From Pleurodeles waltl (taxonomy: Eukaryota > Chordata > Amphibia > Caudata > Salamandridae), in NCBI RefSeq assembly GCF_031143425.1, contig NC_090446.1, positions 1,022,275,066 through 1,022,339,065 of the forward strand: a stretch of 64,000 bases of DNA, written 5' to 3'. The notes beneath the pieces are model-generated. The model was not told where the DNA came from and made no database searches. It was given only the letters and a program-made list of their open reading frames with translations. Made by a program: the position numbers and the translations under genes. Position 1 is the stretch's first letter. Every line of letters starts with the position of its first letter. Positions 45,201 through 56,953 of this stretch are shown here, one piece after another.

Positions 45201-45535
45201 AGGGGTGGGGACACGGAGGGGGTGGTATGGTGGGAGATGGCGGGGGAAGCACAGTTATGTATTTTTGTCTGTTTGTCGTTTTTAGCTCTGCTTTGGATCG
45301 GACTGTCATATTATCTATGCCATGGCTATAGGCCCGAGGGGAGGGCGGTTGGGTGGAGGAAGCACGTCTACCTATGTCAACCATACTCATTGATGGGCCG
45401 CCCTCTGAAATGTGTGGCGAGGGATAATGTGCTATTTTGACAGCTGACTGAACTGGATGTAGGTACAGAGCTTTGAATTTGGTTCATGTATGTTAAATAC
45501 CAATAAACAGATTTGATCCATAAAGTGCATATGCT

Positions 45536-45879
45536 CTCTGTGTAAATTGTATGGTTGATTGGTTTATCCGTGATTGGCATATTTGATTTACTAGTAAGTC
45601 CCTAGTAAGGTGCACTAGAGGTGCCAGGGCCTGTAAATCAAATGCCACTAGTGGGCCTGTAGCACTGGTTGTGCCACCCACATAAGTAGCTCTGTAATCA
45701 TGTCTCAGACCTGCCACTGCAGTGTCTGTGTGTGCATTTTTAACTGTGAATACGACTTGGCAGATGTACCCACTTGCCAGGCCTAAACCTTCCCTTTTCT
45801 TATATGTCAGACACCCCTAAGGTAGGCCCTAGGTAGCCCCAAGGGCAGGGTGCAGTGTATAGTTAAGGTAGGGCATATA
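45536..45879 (+). other. Middle piece of the LTR of element C
   Basis: Non-coding LTR sequence between L1 #2 and Harbinger #2. It continues the sequence left of the L1 without gap or overlap other than the 15-bp duplication. Confidence 0.7.
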
Positions 45880-46740
45880 GGCCCTCATTATAACCCTGGC
45901 GGTCAGTGTTAAAGCTGCAGTAATACCGCAAACAGGCCGGCGGAAAAAGAAATTGGATTACGACCGTGGAGCTAACCGCCAACATAGACAGCCACTTTAA
46001 CACTCCGACCGCCACGGCGGTAGAAACAAACAGCGCGGTGGTCACCGTCAACAGACAGGCGGAAGACAAAGTACCGCCCACTGTATTACAAGAGGCCTAT
46101 CCGCCACCTTTTCCGGGGTGGAACCAACGCTTTCAAAAGCACGGCAGAAACAGTACACAGAAGGGAAAACACTCACCTCTCGACACTCAACGAGGAACCT
46201 GGACGCCATGGAGCCCGAACTTCAGGTGTTACCCATGTTGGTTTACCTCCTCTTCTACCAGGAGTACGAACGGCGGCGGCGGCGGCGACCACAGTGAGTA
46301 CTGCACCTACAACACAGGGGAGGGGAGGAAGAAAGAGAGTGACACACACACGCAACACCCCCACCCCTACCCTCACACACAACAACATACACACAAATAC
46401 ATGCAGCAACATTACAGATACACCCTTCCATCCCCTGGAAGCACGCAAGGACAAAAGGAAATGATTGTAATGATTGTAATCATGGAAAATCAGATAGTAA
46501 AAATTCAAAATTCAGTCTATACAAATATGTACACCAACTACACAAGTCCGGATAGTATACTAATCATTGCCCGTGGACCACTGGGCCCAAAATGCATGGG
46601 CGAAGCCCACACATGATACCTTGCTCGAAACGGAGAGAAAACTGCTGGGGCATCAGATCGAAAATACACAGGCACCTCAGGGGGAGGGGAGGGGCAGCTC
46701 AGTCTGATGAACGCACAACGCCACTGCTGCACGTGGGGGC
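45880..46740. other. Harbinger copy 2 left end, non-coding
   Basis: Subterminal sequence, collinear with 20489-21355. It has a CA-rich simple repeat near 46327-46400. No gene is supported. Confidence 0.6.
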
Positions 46741-47810
46741 TCCATGCCCATTGCTCTATCCTGGGGAGTGCAAAGCCACAGTCTCTCAAGTCTCTCCAGT
46801 GGGTGGTTTGCCCACTACTTTATCCTGGGGAGTGCAAAGCCACAGTCTCTCAAGTCTCTCCAGTGGGTGGGTTGCCCACTGCTTTATCCTAGGGAGTGCA
46901 AAGCCACAGTCTCTCAAGTCTCTCCAGTGGGTCGGTTGAACACTGCTTTATCCTGGGGAGTGTAAAGCCACAGTCTCTCAAGTCTCTCCAGTGGGAGGTT
47001 TGCCCACTGCTTTATCCTGCGGAGTGCAAAGCCACAGTCTCTCAAGTCTCTCCAGTAGGTGGGTTGCCCACTGCTTTATCCTGGGGAGTGCAAAGCCACA
47101 GTCTCTCAAGTCTCTCCAGTGGGTGGTTTGCCCACTGTTTTATCCTTGGGAGTGGAAAGCCACAGTCTCTCAAGTCTCTCCAGTGGGTGGGATGAACACT
47201 GATTTATCCTGGGGAGTGTGAAGCCACAGTCTCTCAAGTGGATAACAGTCTCCACTGGTTCTGGAGGGGGCTTTGTGCCCAGAATGCTTCATACTGCCAA
47301 GGTCAGTAGTAGTGGATGTATCTCTCCACTGGTTCTGGAGGGGGTATGGTGCCCAGAGTGCTTCATCCTGCCAAGGACAGAGGCAGTGGATGTGATACTC
47401 CACTTGTTCTGGAGGGGACATGGTGCCCAGAGTGCTTCATCCTGCCAAGAACAGAGGTAGTGGATGTATCTCTCCACTGGTTCTGGAGGGGGCACGGTGC
47501 CCAGAGTGCTTCATCCCGCCAAGGACAGAGGTAGTGGATGTATCTCTCCACTGGTTCTGGAGGGGGCTTTTTGCCCAGAGTGCTTCATCCTGCCAAGGAC
47601 TGAGGTAGTGGATGTATCTCTCCACTGGTTCTGGAGGGGGCTTTGTGCCCAGAGTGTTCATCATGCCAAGGACTGAGGTAGTGGATGTATCTCTCCACTG
47701 GTTCTGGAGGGGGCATGGTGCCCAAAGTGCTTCATCCTGCCAAGGACAGAGGTAGTGGATGTATCTCTCCACTGGTTCTGGAGGGGGCATGGTGCCCAGA
47801 ATGCTCCACA
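46741..47810. repeat. 62-bp and 74-bp minisatellites of Harbinger copy 2
   Basis: About eight units of the 62-bp repeat (tctctcaagtctctccagtg near 46780, then every ~62 bp to about 47190) are followed by eight units of the 74-bp repeat (ctccactggttctgg from about 47250 to 47770; one unit is a base short). The order and junction are the same as in copy 1, where the 62-bp repeat has only about two units. Confidence 0.88.
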
Positions 47811-48267
47811 TGCAGTGTGGCCGGTACAATTCCGTCACCTGGGTGTGCTTGGCACGAGAGTTGCGAGGTTCAGGTAGCATGATACGCCATGGAGGCAGTG
47901 ACATACCCCACACTGCTGTGGCTGCGCCTTCCGCCTGCAGGAGCAAACAGTGATGGAAGTCATTCCTTATGGAAGCTGCCCGGGGTCCAGGAACTCTCCT
48001 CCAGCCTCAGACGACTGACCACTGGGGATGGTAGCCATGTCAGCGGTGGTGCCTGTGTCCGAGGACGCCGCGGGGCCGGTGGCAGTGCTTGCAGCAGTGT
48101 CTGTTACGGCAGTGCTTGTGGCGGTGTCTGTGGCGGCGGTGCATGGGTCAGCACCTGCTGAGGGACACAGCAGGACGTCTGTTGTGAGGTGGATGGCTGT
48201 TGGGTGGGTGTTTGCCTGCGTTTGAGTACTTTAGGAGGAGGGCTCACTGACACACTGGGAGAGGACA
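47811..48267. other. Harbinger copy 2 segment without clear counterpart in copy 1
   Basis: About 47811-48030 does not align with copy 1, which has its basic-repeat region (21889-22780) at this position. From about 48030 on, a degenerate form of the GGTGGCGG-type coding repeat is visible. This suggests a rearranged or truncated Myb-A 3' end in copy 2. Confidence 0.45.
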
Positions 48268-50091
48268 CTAGGGATGTGTGAATGGTAGTGGGGGTGGTGA
48301 GTGCACGTGAGCAGTGTATGGTGATGGGCATGCCGGTGATGGAGGCAGTGGTTGAGGATGTAGTGCATGCAGGTGTGAGTGGAGATGAGACTGGGAGGGA
48401 GGAGGAGGGGGACACAGTGAAGGCAGTGGATGTTGCTGTGTCTGCATGGGGATGGTGCTTGTGTGAGTGCCTGTGGGATGTGTGGTGCTTATGTTTGCCT
48501 GAGCCACTCTTGTGTGTTGATGAGTGTGCATGCTGTTCTGATGGTGTGCTTGGGATAGGCTGAGGTACAGGGGATTGGGTCTGGGTGGAGGAAGTTGGAG
48601 GGGGAGGCTGGACACAGGGACAATGGCTGCCATCAGTGCTGAGGCCAGAGCCTGAAATGCTCTCTGCTGGGCCGCCTGCCCAGAATGAATGCCCTCCAGG
48701 TATGCATTTGTTTGTTGCAAATGCTTCTCCACACCCTGGATGGCATTCACAATGATAGATTGCCCAACAGTGAGGGATCTCAGGAGGTCAATTACCTCCT
48801 CACTGAGGGCAGCAGGGCTGACTGGGGCAGGGCCTGAGGTGCCTGGGGCGAAGGAGATGCCCACCCTCCTGGGTGAGTGGGCACGGGACACACGCTGAGG
48901 GGCTGCCGGAAGGGTGCTGCTGGTAGGGGGGGTGGCGGCTGTACCTGTTGATGCGGTGGGCACAGAGGTGCCCGCCACCACAAGGGAGCTCCCATCAGAG
49001 GAGGAGTCACTGTCACTGCTGTCTGCTCCTGTCCCTGCCATGGAGCTCCCTTCGCCCTCCGTCCCACTGGTGGCTTCAGACTCCGTTGTTTCGCCCTCCA
49101 GGGCCAAGTGGGTTGCAGTTCCCTCCTGCTCTGGTGCCAATGCTCCTCCACCTGATGATGCTATTGCACACAAGAACAGGGAGACCACAAAAAGGGGGGG
49201 GGAGACAGAAGAAAGACATGTTCAGTGCATGCAACACCACTACCGTTGGCGGACACAACACACCCTCTGCACTACGCAATGCACTGACAGTTCCTAGGAA
49301 TTTCAGCTGACCATGGGGTACGAGGCCAATTGCTGCACACCTGGAAGTCACAGGAGCCTGACTAGGTGTAGATGTCTCTTACCACTGGGGTGCCACATGG
49401 CCTGCCTCACAAGGGACCTTGCCTACCAAGTTCGCCCTGGCCTAGGGGAACCCACTGCCCACCTCCCCCACCCAGACACCTCGCAATGCGCGCTGATTCT
49501 GCTGAATGAGAGTGTACTCACCCCCTTGTGGCTGCTGTGATGCCCTCAATTGCCCATACAACTCTAGATAGGCCACCACCAGGATCTGGAACATCAGGGG
49601 GGGCACCACTCCCACATTGGGAGGCCATCCCCAGATGGGCCTCCGCCGTCTTCTTGCTCCAGCAGTGTAGGTCCTCCCATCTTTTACAGCAGTGGGTACT
49701 CCGTCTGTGGTAGACCCCCAGGGTCTGGACGTCCTTGGCGATGGCACGCCAAATACCCTTCTTCTGGTGGGTGCTGATCTAGAGGAATGGTACAGGGGGA
49801 AAGGAAATTACTTACCCGTCCGGGCCGTCATACTCATTGCCCCCAGTTCCCACCCATGCCCTGACGCACATATACTCCCCATCTGCACATGCAGGCCTCA
49901 GCCCCCCCCCCATGTATCTTCTATCCACACCACTCAAAACAGGCACTGCCCATGCAGCATGCTCACAGTGTACTCACCTGTTTGTCTGGAGGACCGTACA
50001 GTTGTGTGTACTGGGGGAGGACCCCATCCCCTAGTTTCTCCAACTCCTCCGAAGTGAAGGCAGGGGCCCTTTTCCCAGACACATGAGCCAT
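48268..50091 (-). pseudogene. Myb-A, Myb/SANT-like protein gene of Harbinger copy 2, broken
   Basis: Exon 1 is 49978-50091 (38 codons, MAHVSGKRAPAFTSEELEKL) with donor CAG|GTGAGT. Exon 2 is 49522-49778, after acceptor CCTCTAG, and completes the SANT-like domain (HQKKGIWRAIAKDVQTLG, RRSTHCCKRWEDLHCW). A loss of about 13 bp relative to copy 1 near 49605 shifts the frame downstream. A third exon begins near 49160 and is open to 48268: acidic Ser-rich stretch, helical block (VIDLLRSLTVGQSIIV, KHLQQTNAYLEGIHSG), then a Pro/Ser/His-rich tail. Copies 1 and 2 share exon edges, which supports the model. Likely role: DNA-binding partner of the transposase, in addition to SANT-B. Confidence 0.78.
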
Positions 50092-50404
50092 CACACTTAC
50101 CTCATATCCCCTTGTCCCACCTTACAGGTCAGGCAGACGCCATTTCAGGGGGCCACATGGGATGGATGTTAACTGCGTCACACCTATCTAGGCTGGGAAT
50201 ATAGACAGATACCAGCACATTGCGGATTAATAACGTTTCTGCAAATAACAAATTGTGATACCTCAGTGATGGATGACTTTCTGCTCGCTGTTCTCCATAG
50301 GGCACGTCCGCTGGGGCAGTTGATGAGATGGCGGCATCCTCCGGTGTACAGACCCCTGGTGGACCTGTCGACAATGGAAGAGAGACACATCCTAGTCACA
50401 TACA

Positions 50405-50963
50405 GGGGGTCATTCCGACCCTGGCGGTAAAATCCGCCAGGGCCGGGGACCGCGGATGCACCGCCAACAGGCTGGCGGTGCATCCCTGGGCATTCTGACC
50501 GTGGCGGTACAGCTGCGGTCAGAAACGGGAAACCGGCGGTGTACCGCCGGTTTCCCGCTGCCCTGGGGAATCCTCCACGGCGGCGCAGCTTGCTACGCCG
50601 CCATGGGGATTCCGACCCCCTTACCGCCATCATGTTCCTGGCGGTTTTGGCCGCCAGGAACAGGATGGCGGTAAGGGGTGTCGTGGGGCCCCCGTAACAG
50701 GGCCCCACCAAGATTTTCAGTGTCTGCCATGCAGACACTGAAAATCGCAACGTGTGCAACTGCACCCGTCGCACCCTTTCCACTCCGCCGGCTCCATTCG
50801 GAGCCGGCATCCTCGTGGAAGGGGGTTTCCCGCTGGGCGGGCGGGCAGCCTTCTGGCGGTCGCCCGCCCGCCCAGCGGGAAACTCAGAATAACCGCAGCG
50901 GTCTTCTGACGGCTCCCGCCGTCCCTGCAGTTACCGCGGCCGGCGGGAGTCAGAATGACCCCC
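50405..50963. mobile_element. 559-bp MITE made of consecutive hairpins
   Basis: The ends GGGGGTCATTCCGAC and GTCAGAATGACCCCC are inverted repeats with one mismatch, flanked by ACA on both sides (50402-50404, 50964-50966). Copy 1 of the host transposase gene lacks it, giving the empty site at about 28817-28819. The ends resemble those of Harbinger #1 and #2 (GGTCATTAC), so a non-autonomous relative is likely. There is no coding content. The interior is GC-rich and almost fully accounted for by a row of short near-perfect inverted repeats; details are in the findings. Confidence 0.88.
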
Positions 50964-51824
50964 ACAGATTTGATCGTGCAACAATCCAGGAACTGTGTGC
51001 CCAGTTGGAGCCAGCCCTGATTTAATCTATCCGCCATCCCACTGGAATCCCCCCTCAAGTGCAAGTCCTGTCTGTACTCCATTTCCTGGCCAGTGGGTCT
51101 TTTCAAACAACAGTGGCCATGGCATCAGGGATGTCCCAGCCAATGTTCTCTAACGTGTTGTCCAAAGTGTTGTCTGCCCTGCTGAAACACATGTGCAGCT
51201 AAATCGTGTTCCTTCAGGTGGAGGATTTGCCCACAGTGAAAGGTGACTTCTATGCCCTGGGACATATCCCCAACATCATTGGTGCCATTGATGGTACACA
51301 TGTGGCATTTGTACCCTCCCCTGCAGGAATGAACAGGTGTACAGAAACCTGAAGAGCTACCATTCTATGAATGTGCAGATGGTGTGTTTGGCAGACCAGT
51401 GCACCTCCCATGTCAATGCCAAGTATCCTGGCTCTGTGCATGACGCTTACATTTTGAGGAATAGCAGCATCCCTTATGTGATGGGACAACTCCAGAGGCA
51501 CCGTGTGTGGCTAATAGGTGAGGCCAAGGTCCCAATACAGTGGATATAGGTGTCTGGGTATGGGGCTGTCCCTAAGGGTTAGTGTGTGTCTAACAGTTGT
51601 CCCTCGACATTTACAGGTGACTCTGGTTACCCCAACCTGTCATGGCTACTGAACCCAGTGAGGAATCCCAGGACAAGGGCAGAGGAACACCACAATGAGG
51701 CACATGGGCGAACTAGGAGGGTGATTGAACGCACCTTCAGCCTCCTGAAGGCCAGATTCCGGTGCCTCCATCTGACTGGTGGATCCCTATACTACTCACT
51801 GAAGAAGGTATGCCAGATAATCGT

Positions 51825-54804
51825 TGTAGGAGGCTGGCCTAGCTTGTAGTGGGTACCAGAGGTACTTACACTCTTTACCAGGTCCAGTTATCCCTTATTA
51901 GTGTAGAAGAGGTGTTTCTAGCAACTTAGGCTGATAGAAGGTAGCTATAGCAGAGCAGCTTAGGCTGAACTAGGAGACATGCAAAGCTCCTACTATACCA
52001 CTGGTGTCATATGCACAATATAATAAGAAAACACCATACACAGATATACTAAAAATAAAGGTACTTTATTTTTATGACAATATGCCAAAAGTATCTCAGT
52101 GAGTACCCTCAGTATGAGGATGCCAAATATACCCAAGATATATGTACACAATACCAAAAATATGCAGTATTAGCAAAAGGAAGTAATGCAAGCAATGTAA
52201 AGTTACAGTAGATTGCAATAGGAGCACATAGGTATAGGGGCAACACAAACCGTATACTCCAAAAGTGGAATGTGAACCACGAATGGACCCCAAACCTATG
52301 TGAGCTTGTACAGGGTCGCTGGGACTGTAAGAAAACAATGAGGGTTAGAAAAATAGCCCCAAGACCCTGAAAGGTAGGTGTAGAGTGCACCTATAACCCC
52401 CAGAGAGCACAGAAGTCGTGATAGGGGGTTTCTGCAAGGAAGACCAACACCAGCAATGCAACAACAGTGGATTTCCGGACCTGAGTACCTGTAAGACAAA
52501 GGGACCAAGTCCAAGAGTCGCGACAGTGTCGAGGGTGGGCAGATGCCCAGGAAATGCCAGCTGAGGATGCAAAGAAGCTGCCACCGGATGGAAGAAGCTT
52601 TGGTTTCTGCAAGAAAGAAGAGGACTAGGAACTTCCCCTTTGGAGGATGGATGTCCCACGTCGTGGAGAAACTTGCAGAGGTGTTCCCATGCAGAAAGAC
52701 CGCAAACAAGCCTTGCTAGCTGCAAGGGTCGTGGTTGGGTTTTTGGATGCTGCTGTGGCTCAGGAGGGATCAGGATGTCGCCACTTGGATGAGGAGACAG
52801 ATGGGGCTCCCAGCATGTCAGGGAGCCCTCACAGAAGCAGGCAGCACCCGCAGAAGTACCAGAACAGACACTTAGAAGAGGAGTGAGCCGGAGTCCACCC
52901 GAAGTCAGAAAAGGGACTCCCACGATGCCGGAGGACAACTCAGAAGGTTGTGCACTGCAGGTTAGAGTGTCGGGGACCCTGGCTTGGCTGTGCATGAAGG
53001 AAATCCTGGAAGAGTGCACAGGAGCCGGAGCAGCTGCAAATCACGCGGAACCCAGCAATGCAGTCTAGCGTGGGGAGGCAAGGACTTACCTCCACCAAAC
53101 TTGGACTGAAGAGTCACTGGACTGTGGGAGTCACTTGAACAGAGTTGCTGAGTTCCAGGTACCATGCTCGTCATGCTGAGAGGGGACCCAGAGGACCGGT
53201 GATGCAGTCTTTTTTTGCCTGCGGTTGCAGGGGGAAGATTCCGTCGACCCACGGGAGATTTCTTCAGAGCTCCTAGTGCAAGAAGGAGGCAGGCTACCCC
53301 CAGATCATGCACCACCAGGAAACAGGCGAGAAAGCCGGCACGATGAAGCGATACAATAGTCGTCTTTGCTACTTTGTTGCGGTTTTGCAGGCGTCCTGAG
53401 CAATCAGCGGTCGATCCTTTGGCAGAAGGTGAAGAGAGAAGTGCAGAGGAACTCTGGTGCGCTCTTGCATTCGGTATCTGAAGAATTCCCCAAAGCAGAG
53501 ACCCTAAATAGCCAGAAAAGGAGGTTTGGCTACCTAGGAAGGAGGATAGGCTAGTAACACAGGTAAGAGCCTATCAGAAGGAGTCTCTGATGTCACCTGC
53601 TGGCACTGGCCACTCAGAGCAGTCCAGTGTGCCAGCAACACCTCTGTTTCCAAGATGGCAGAGGTCTGGAGCACACTGGAGGAGCTCTGGGCATCTCCCC
53701 TGGGAGGTGCAGGTCAGGGGAGTGGTCACTCCCCTTTCTTTTGTCCAGTTTTGAGCCAGAGCAGGGCTGGGGGATCCCTGAACCAGTGTAGACTGGCTTA
53801 TGCAGAGATGGGCACCATCTGTGCCCATCAAAGCATTTCCAGAGGCTGGGGGAGGCTACTCCTCCCCAGCCCTGACACCTTTTTCCAAAGGGAGGGGGTG
53901 TAACACCCTCTCTCTGAGGAAGTCCTTTGTTCTGCCTTCTTGGGCCAGGCCTGGCTGGACCCCAGGAGGGCATAAACCTGTCTGAGGGGTTGGCAGCAGC
54001 AGCTGCAGTGAAACCCCGGGAAAGGCAGTTTGGCAGTACCCGGGTCTGTGCTAGAGACTCAGGGGATCATGGAATTGTTTCCCCAATGCCAGAATGGCAT
54101 TGGGGTGACAATTCCATGATCTTAGACATGTTACATGGCCATGTTCGGAGTTACCATTGTGACGCTATACATAGGTAGTGACCTATGTATAGTGCAAGCG
54201 TGAAATGGTCTCCCCGCATTCACAAAGTCCGGGGAATTTGCCCTGAACGATGTGGGGGCACCTTGGCTAGTGCCAGGCTGCCCACACACTAAGTAACTTT
54301 GCACCCAACCTTCACCAGGTGAAGGTTAGACATATAGGTGACTTATAAGTTACTTAAGTGCAGTGGTAAATGGCTGTGAAATAACGTGGACGTTATTTCA
54401 CTCAGGCTGCAGTGGCAGGCCTGTGAAAGAATTGTCAGAGCTCCCTATGGGTGGCAAAAGAAATGCTGCAGCCCTTAGGGATCTCCTGGAACCCCAATAC
54501 CCTGGGTACCTCAGTACCATATACTAAGGAATTATAAGGGTGTTCCAGTATGCCAATGTGAATTGGTGAAATTGGTCACTAGCCTGTTAGTGACAATTTG
54601 GAAAGCAGAGAGAGCATAACCACTGAGGTTATGGTTAGCAGAGCCTCAGTGAGACAGTTAGTCATCACACAGGGAACACATACAGGGCACACTTATGAGC
54701 ACTGGGGTCCTGGCTGGCAGGGTCCCAGTGACACATACACTAAAACAACATATATACAGTGAAATATGGGGGTAACATGCCAGGCAAGATGGTACTTTCC
54801 TACA
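51825..54804 (-). mobile_element. Solo-LTR-like element, family A copy 2
   Basis: A 2,980-bp insertion with ends TGTAGGAGG and ACTTTCCTACA, flanked by ATCGT on both sides (51820-51824, 54805-54809). It is the reverse complement of LTR-A #1 along its length. AATAAA signals on the minus strand lie near 52045-52075, close to the 3' end in that orientation. It splits exon 2 of the copy 2 transposase; the uninterrupted sequence of copy 1 (about 29663-29675) gives the empty site. No gag or pol sequence is present. One open frame, 52345-53019 (minus, 224 residues), lies within the LTR, has no recognisable domain and is not preserved in copy 1. Confidence 0.88.
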
Positions 54805-55462
54805 ATCGTGGCCTGCTGTATGCTGCACAACCTGGCTTTGTGACGCCAGGTACCTTTTCTGCAGGAGGATGGGCCAGATGGTGGTCATGTGGCAGCTGTG
54901 GAGCCTGTGGACAGTGAAGAAGAGGAGGCAGAAAAACAGGATATCGAGAACCGAAAAACATCATCATGCAATACTTCCAGTGAGACACAGGTAAGAATAT
55001 GTCACTGCTTCCCACATCTCACACTATTGTTTGAGCTAGCATAAGTCTGTCATTTTCATTTAGTGTATGGACCCTGACTTGTCACTTTGACTTTCCATTT
55101 CACAGATCTGGGTCCCACTTTGTGCCCTCTACTATGTATACTGCTGACCTACAACTGTGTTACATTGGTATGAGAACAAGTACATTGACATTGCTATATT
55201 CAATAGTTATTGCAATTACACATTTGTGAAAGCACAGACTGACTCCAGATTGTTTTGTAATTGAAGTGTGTTTATTCCTGTGCTAATAAGTGGAGGGGGT
55301 TGTAAAATGGGCTGGGGTGATGGTGGAGGAATGTTCATGGCAGAGTCCACTCTATTTGTATCACAGGTGCATTGTCCAAAGGGGCATAGGAAGTGGAGCA
55401 ATGGCAGTTTAAGGAAGGACGGGGTGACATAGTGGGACAGAAGGGTGACATTCAGGGGGGTC

Positions 55463-56953
55463 TCATTTCCTGACGGGGGTCTTGCCAATGTTCTCTGTCT
55501 TGTTCCTGGATCTCAGGGACCGTTTGCGGGGTGGTTCTCCATCTGCAGGGGGTGGGTTGCTGGTGTCCTGTTGTTCCTGTGGCGGGTCCTCCTGTCCACT
55601 AGCGCCAGCGGAGGTAGAGGGCTGTTCATCGTCCAGGCTAGTGTCATGGGGCCCCTTGTTGTGCCACTGTGTCCCTCCTGGTGTTGAGAAGGTCTGCCAG
55701 CACCCCTGCAATGGTGACTAGGGTGGTGTTAATGGACTTCAAGTCCTCCCTGATCACAAGGTAGTGTTCCTCCTGCAGCTGCTGGGTCTCCTGAAACTTG
55801 GCCAGTACCGTTGCCATTGTCTCCTGGGAATGATGGTAAGCTCCCATGATGTTGGAGAGTGCCTTGTGGAGAGTGGGTTCCCTGGGCCTGTCCTCCCCCT
55901 GTTGTGCAGCAGTCCTCCCAGCTTCCCTGTTATCCTGTGCCTCTGTCCCCTGAACCGTGTGCCCACTGCCACTGCCCCTGGTCCCTGATCATCCTGTGTT
56001 AGTGGCGTTGCCTGACTGACGTGTCCTGGGGACCAGAGGGATGGGCCCGCTGGGTGGATGCTGTGCTGGTGTTTCCTGAGGGGGGAGGCTCTGTGGTGGC
56101 TTGTGATGATGGCAGGAGAACCGACTGTCCCGAGGTCCCCGATGGGCCGGTCTGGTCATCTTGATCCAGGCATGCAGAGCTGCTGTCATCACTGTGGGCC
56201 TCTTCTGTGGGGGGACTGGATGTGTCTGGCACCTCCTATCCGGTGACGTTGGGTAGAGGTCCTGTTGGGGTGTAAATGCATAGTTATTGTATCTGTGTGT
56301 GCCATCGTGTGCAATGGGTGATTGACCCTCTACTCCAGTGCTTGCAGTATTGGCTTGGTCCTTGTGTGATTGGTGATTTTGGGGCATGAGTGAGTCTCTG
56401 TACTGGACATGCTTCGGTGATGGGTGTCCATGTATTGGTGTTATATGCAGGGCTTGGTTTTGGGATGTGTGGGTTGTGTATCTGTGGGTTGTTGGGGTGA
56501 TGGGTGTGAGGGGAAGGGTGGCGGTATGTGATGGCATACAGGTGGGGGTATAAGGTAATAAAGATTTGCCTTACCAGAGTCCAGTCCTCCTGCTACTCCT
56601 GCGAGGTCCTCAGGATGCAGTATTGCCAAGACTTGCTCCTCCCATGTTGTTAGTTGTGGGGGAGGAGGTGGCGGTCCACCACCAGTCCTCTGTACAGCAA
56701 TCTGGTGTCTGGAGACCACGGAACACACCTTCCCCCGTAGGTCATTCCACCTCTTCCTGATGTCATCCCTAGTTCTTGGATGCTGTCCCACTGCATTGAC
56801 CCTGTCGACGATTCTGCGCCATAGCTCCATCTTCCTTACAATGAATGTCTGCTGCACCTGTGATCCGAATAGCTGTGGCTCTACCCAGACGATTTCCTCC
56901 ACCATGACCCTGAGCTCCTCCTCAGAGAACCTGGGGTGTCATTGAGGTGCCAT
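55463..56953 (-). pseudogene. SANT-B, second SANT-like protein of Harbinger copy 2, broken
   Basis: Exon 1 is 56575-56953. A TGA at codon 5 (MAPQ-stop) is followed by an open SANT/trihelix-like domain (HPRFSEEELRVMVEEIVWVE, RKMELWRRIVDRVNAVGQ, RDDIRKRWNDLRGKV) and a Pro-rich linker; the donor is GTAAGG. Exon 2 starts at 56261 after CCAACAG and has an early TAG at about 56240 where copy 1 has a Gln codon. Then come an acidic stretch (TEEAHSDDSSS), frame changes near 56000, and the helical block (MGAYHHSQETMATVLAKFQE). Copies 1 and 2 each retain parts the other lost. Phases of exons 1 and 2 agree here (1 + 2 nt). Confidence 0.82.

Larger units (their letters stand above)
39360..45520 (+). mobile_element. 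L1-type LINE copy 2, full length but degraded
   Basis: A 6,161-bp element bounded by the perfect 15-bp duplication TAAAGTGCATATGCT (39345-39359 and 45521-45535). It starts gcggggcgtggccaagatgg, like L1 #1, and ends with AATAAACAG just before the edge, without a long A tail. ORF1 has one frameshift and ORF2 many breaks. It inserted into the 5' LTR of element C. Confidence 0.92.
50344..54983 (+). pseudogene. DDE transposase of Harbinger copy 2, broken and split twice
   Basis: This is the same gene as 28759-29844. The start codon aligned to copy 1 is GTG here. The N-terminal coding part is cut at 50404 by the MITE and resumes after 50966; a TAA at about 51021 and another at about 51202 follow. 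The first catalytic Asp (GAIDGTHV) is at about 51290, then a frame change, then the second Asp (SVHDAYILRN). Exon 1 ends near 51518 at a GTGAGG donor and exon 2 starts near 51618 after TTTACAG, reading GDSGYPNLSWLL and the catalytic Glu (RRVIERTFSLLKARFRCL). LTR-A #2 cuts it at 51824; the last ~180 bp lie at 54805-54983, ending TACTTCCAG-TGA. Confidence 0.85.

Noticed and set aside
46741..47810. Possible CRISPR-like array because of regular short repeats
   Set aside because: Units are contiguous with no unique spacers between conserved repeats, and the setting is a eukaryotic transposon.
52345..53019. 224-residue minus-strand frame inside LTR-A #2
   Set aside because: The matching part of LTR-A #1 is not open over this length and no domain is recognisable; treated as chance within a GC-moderate LTR.
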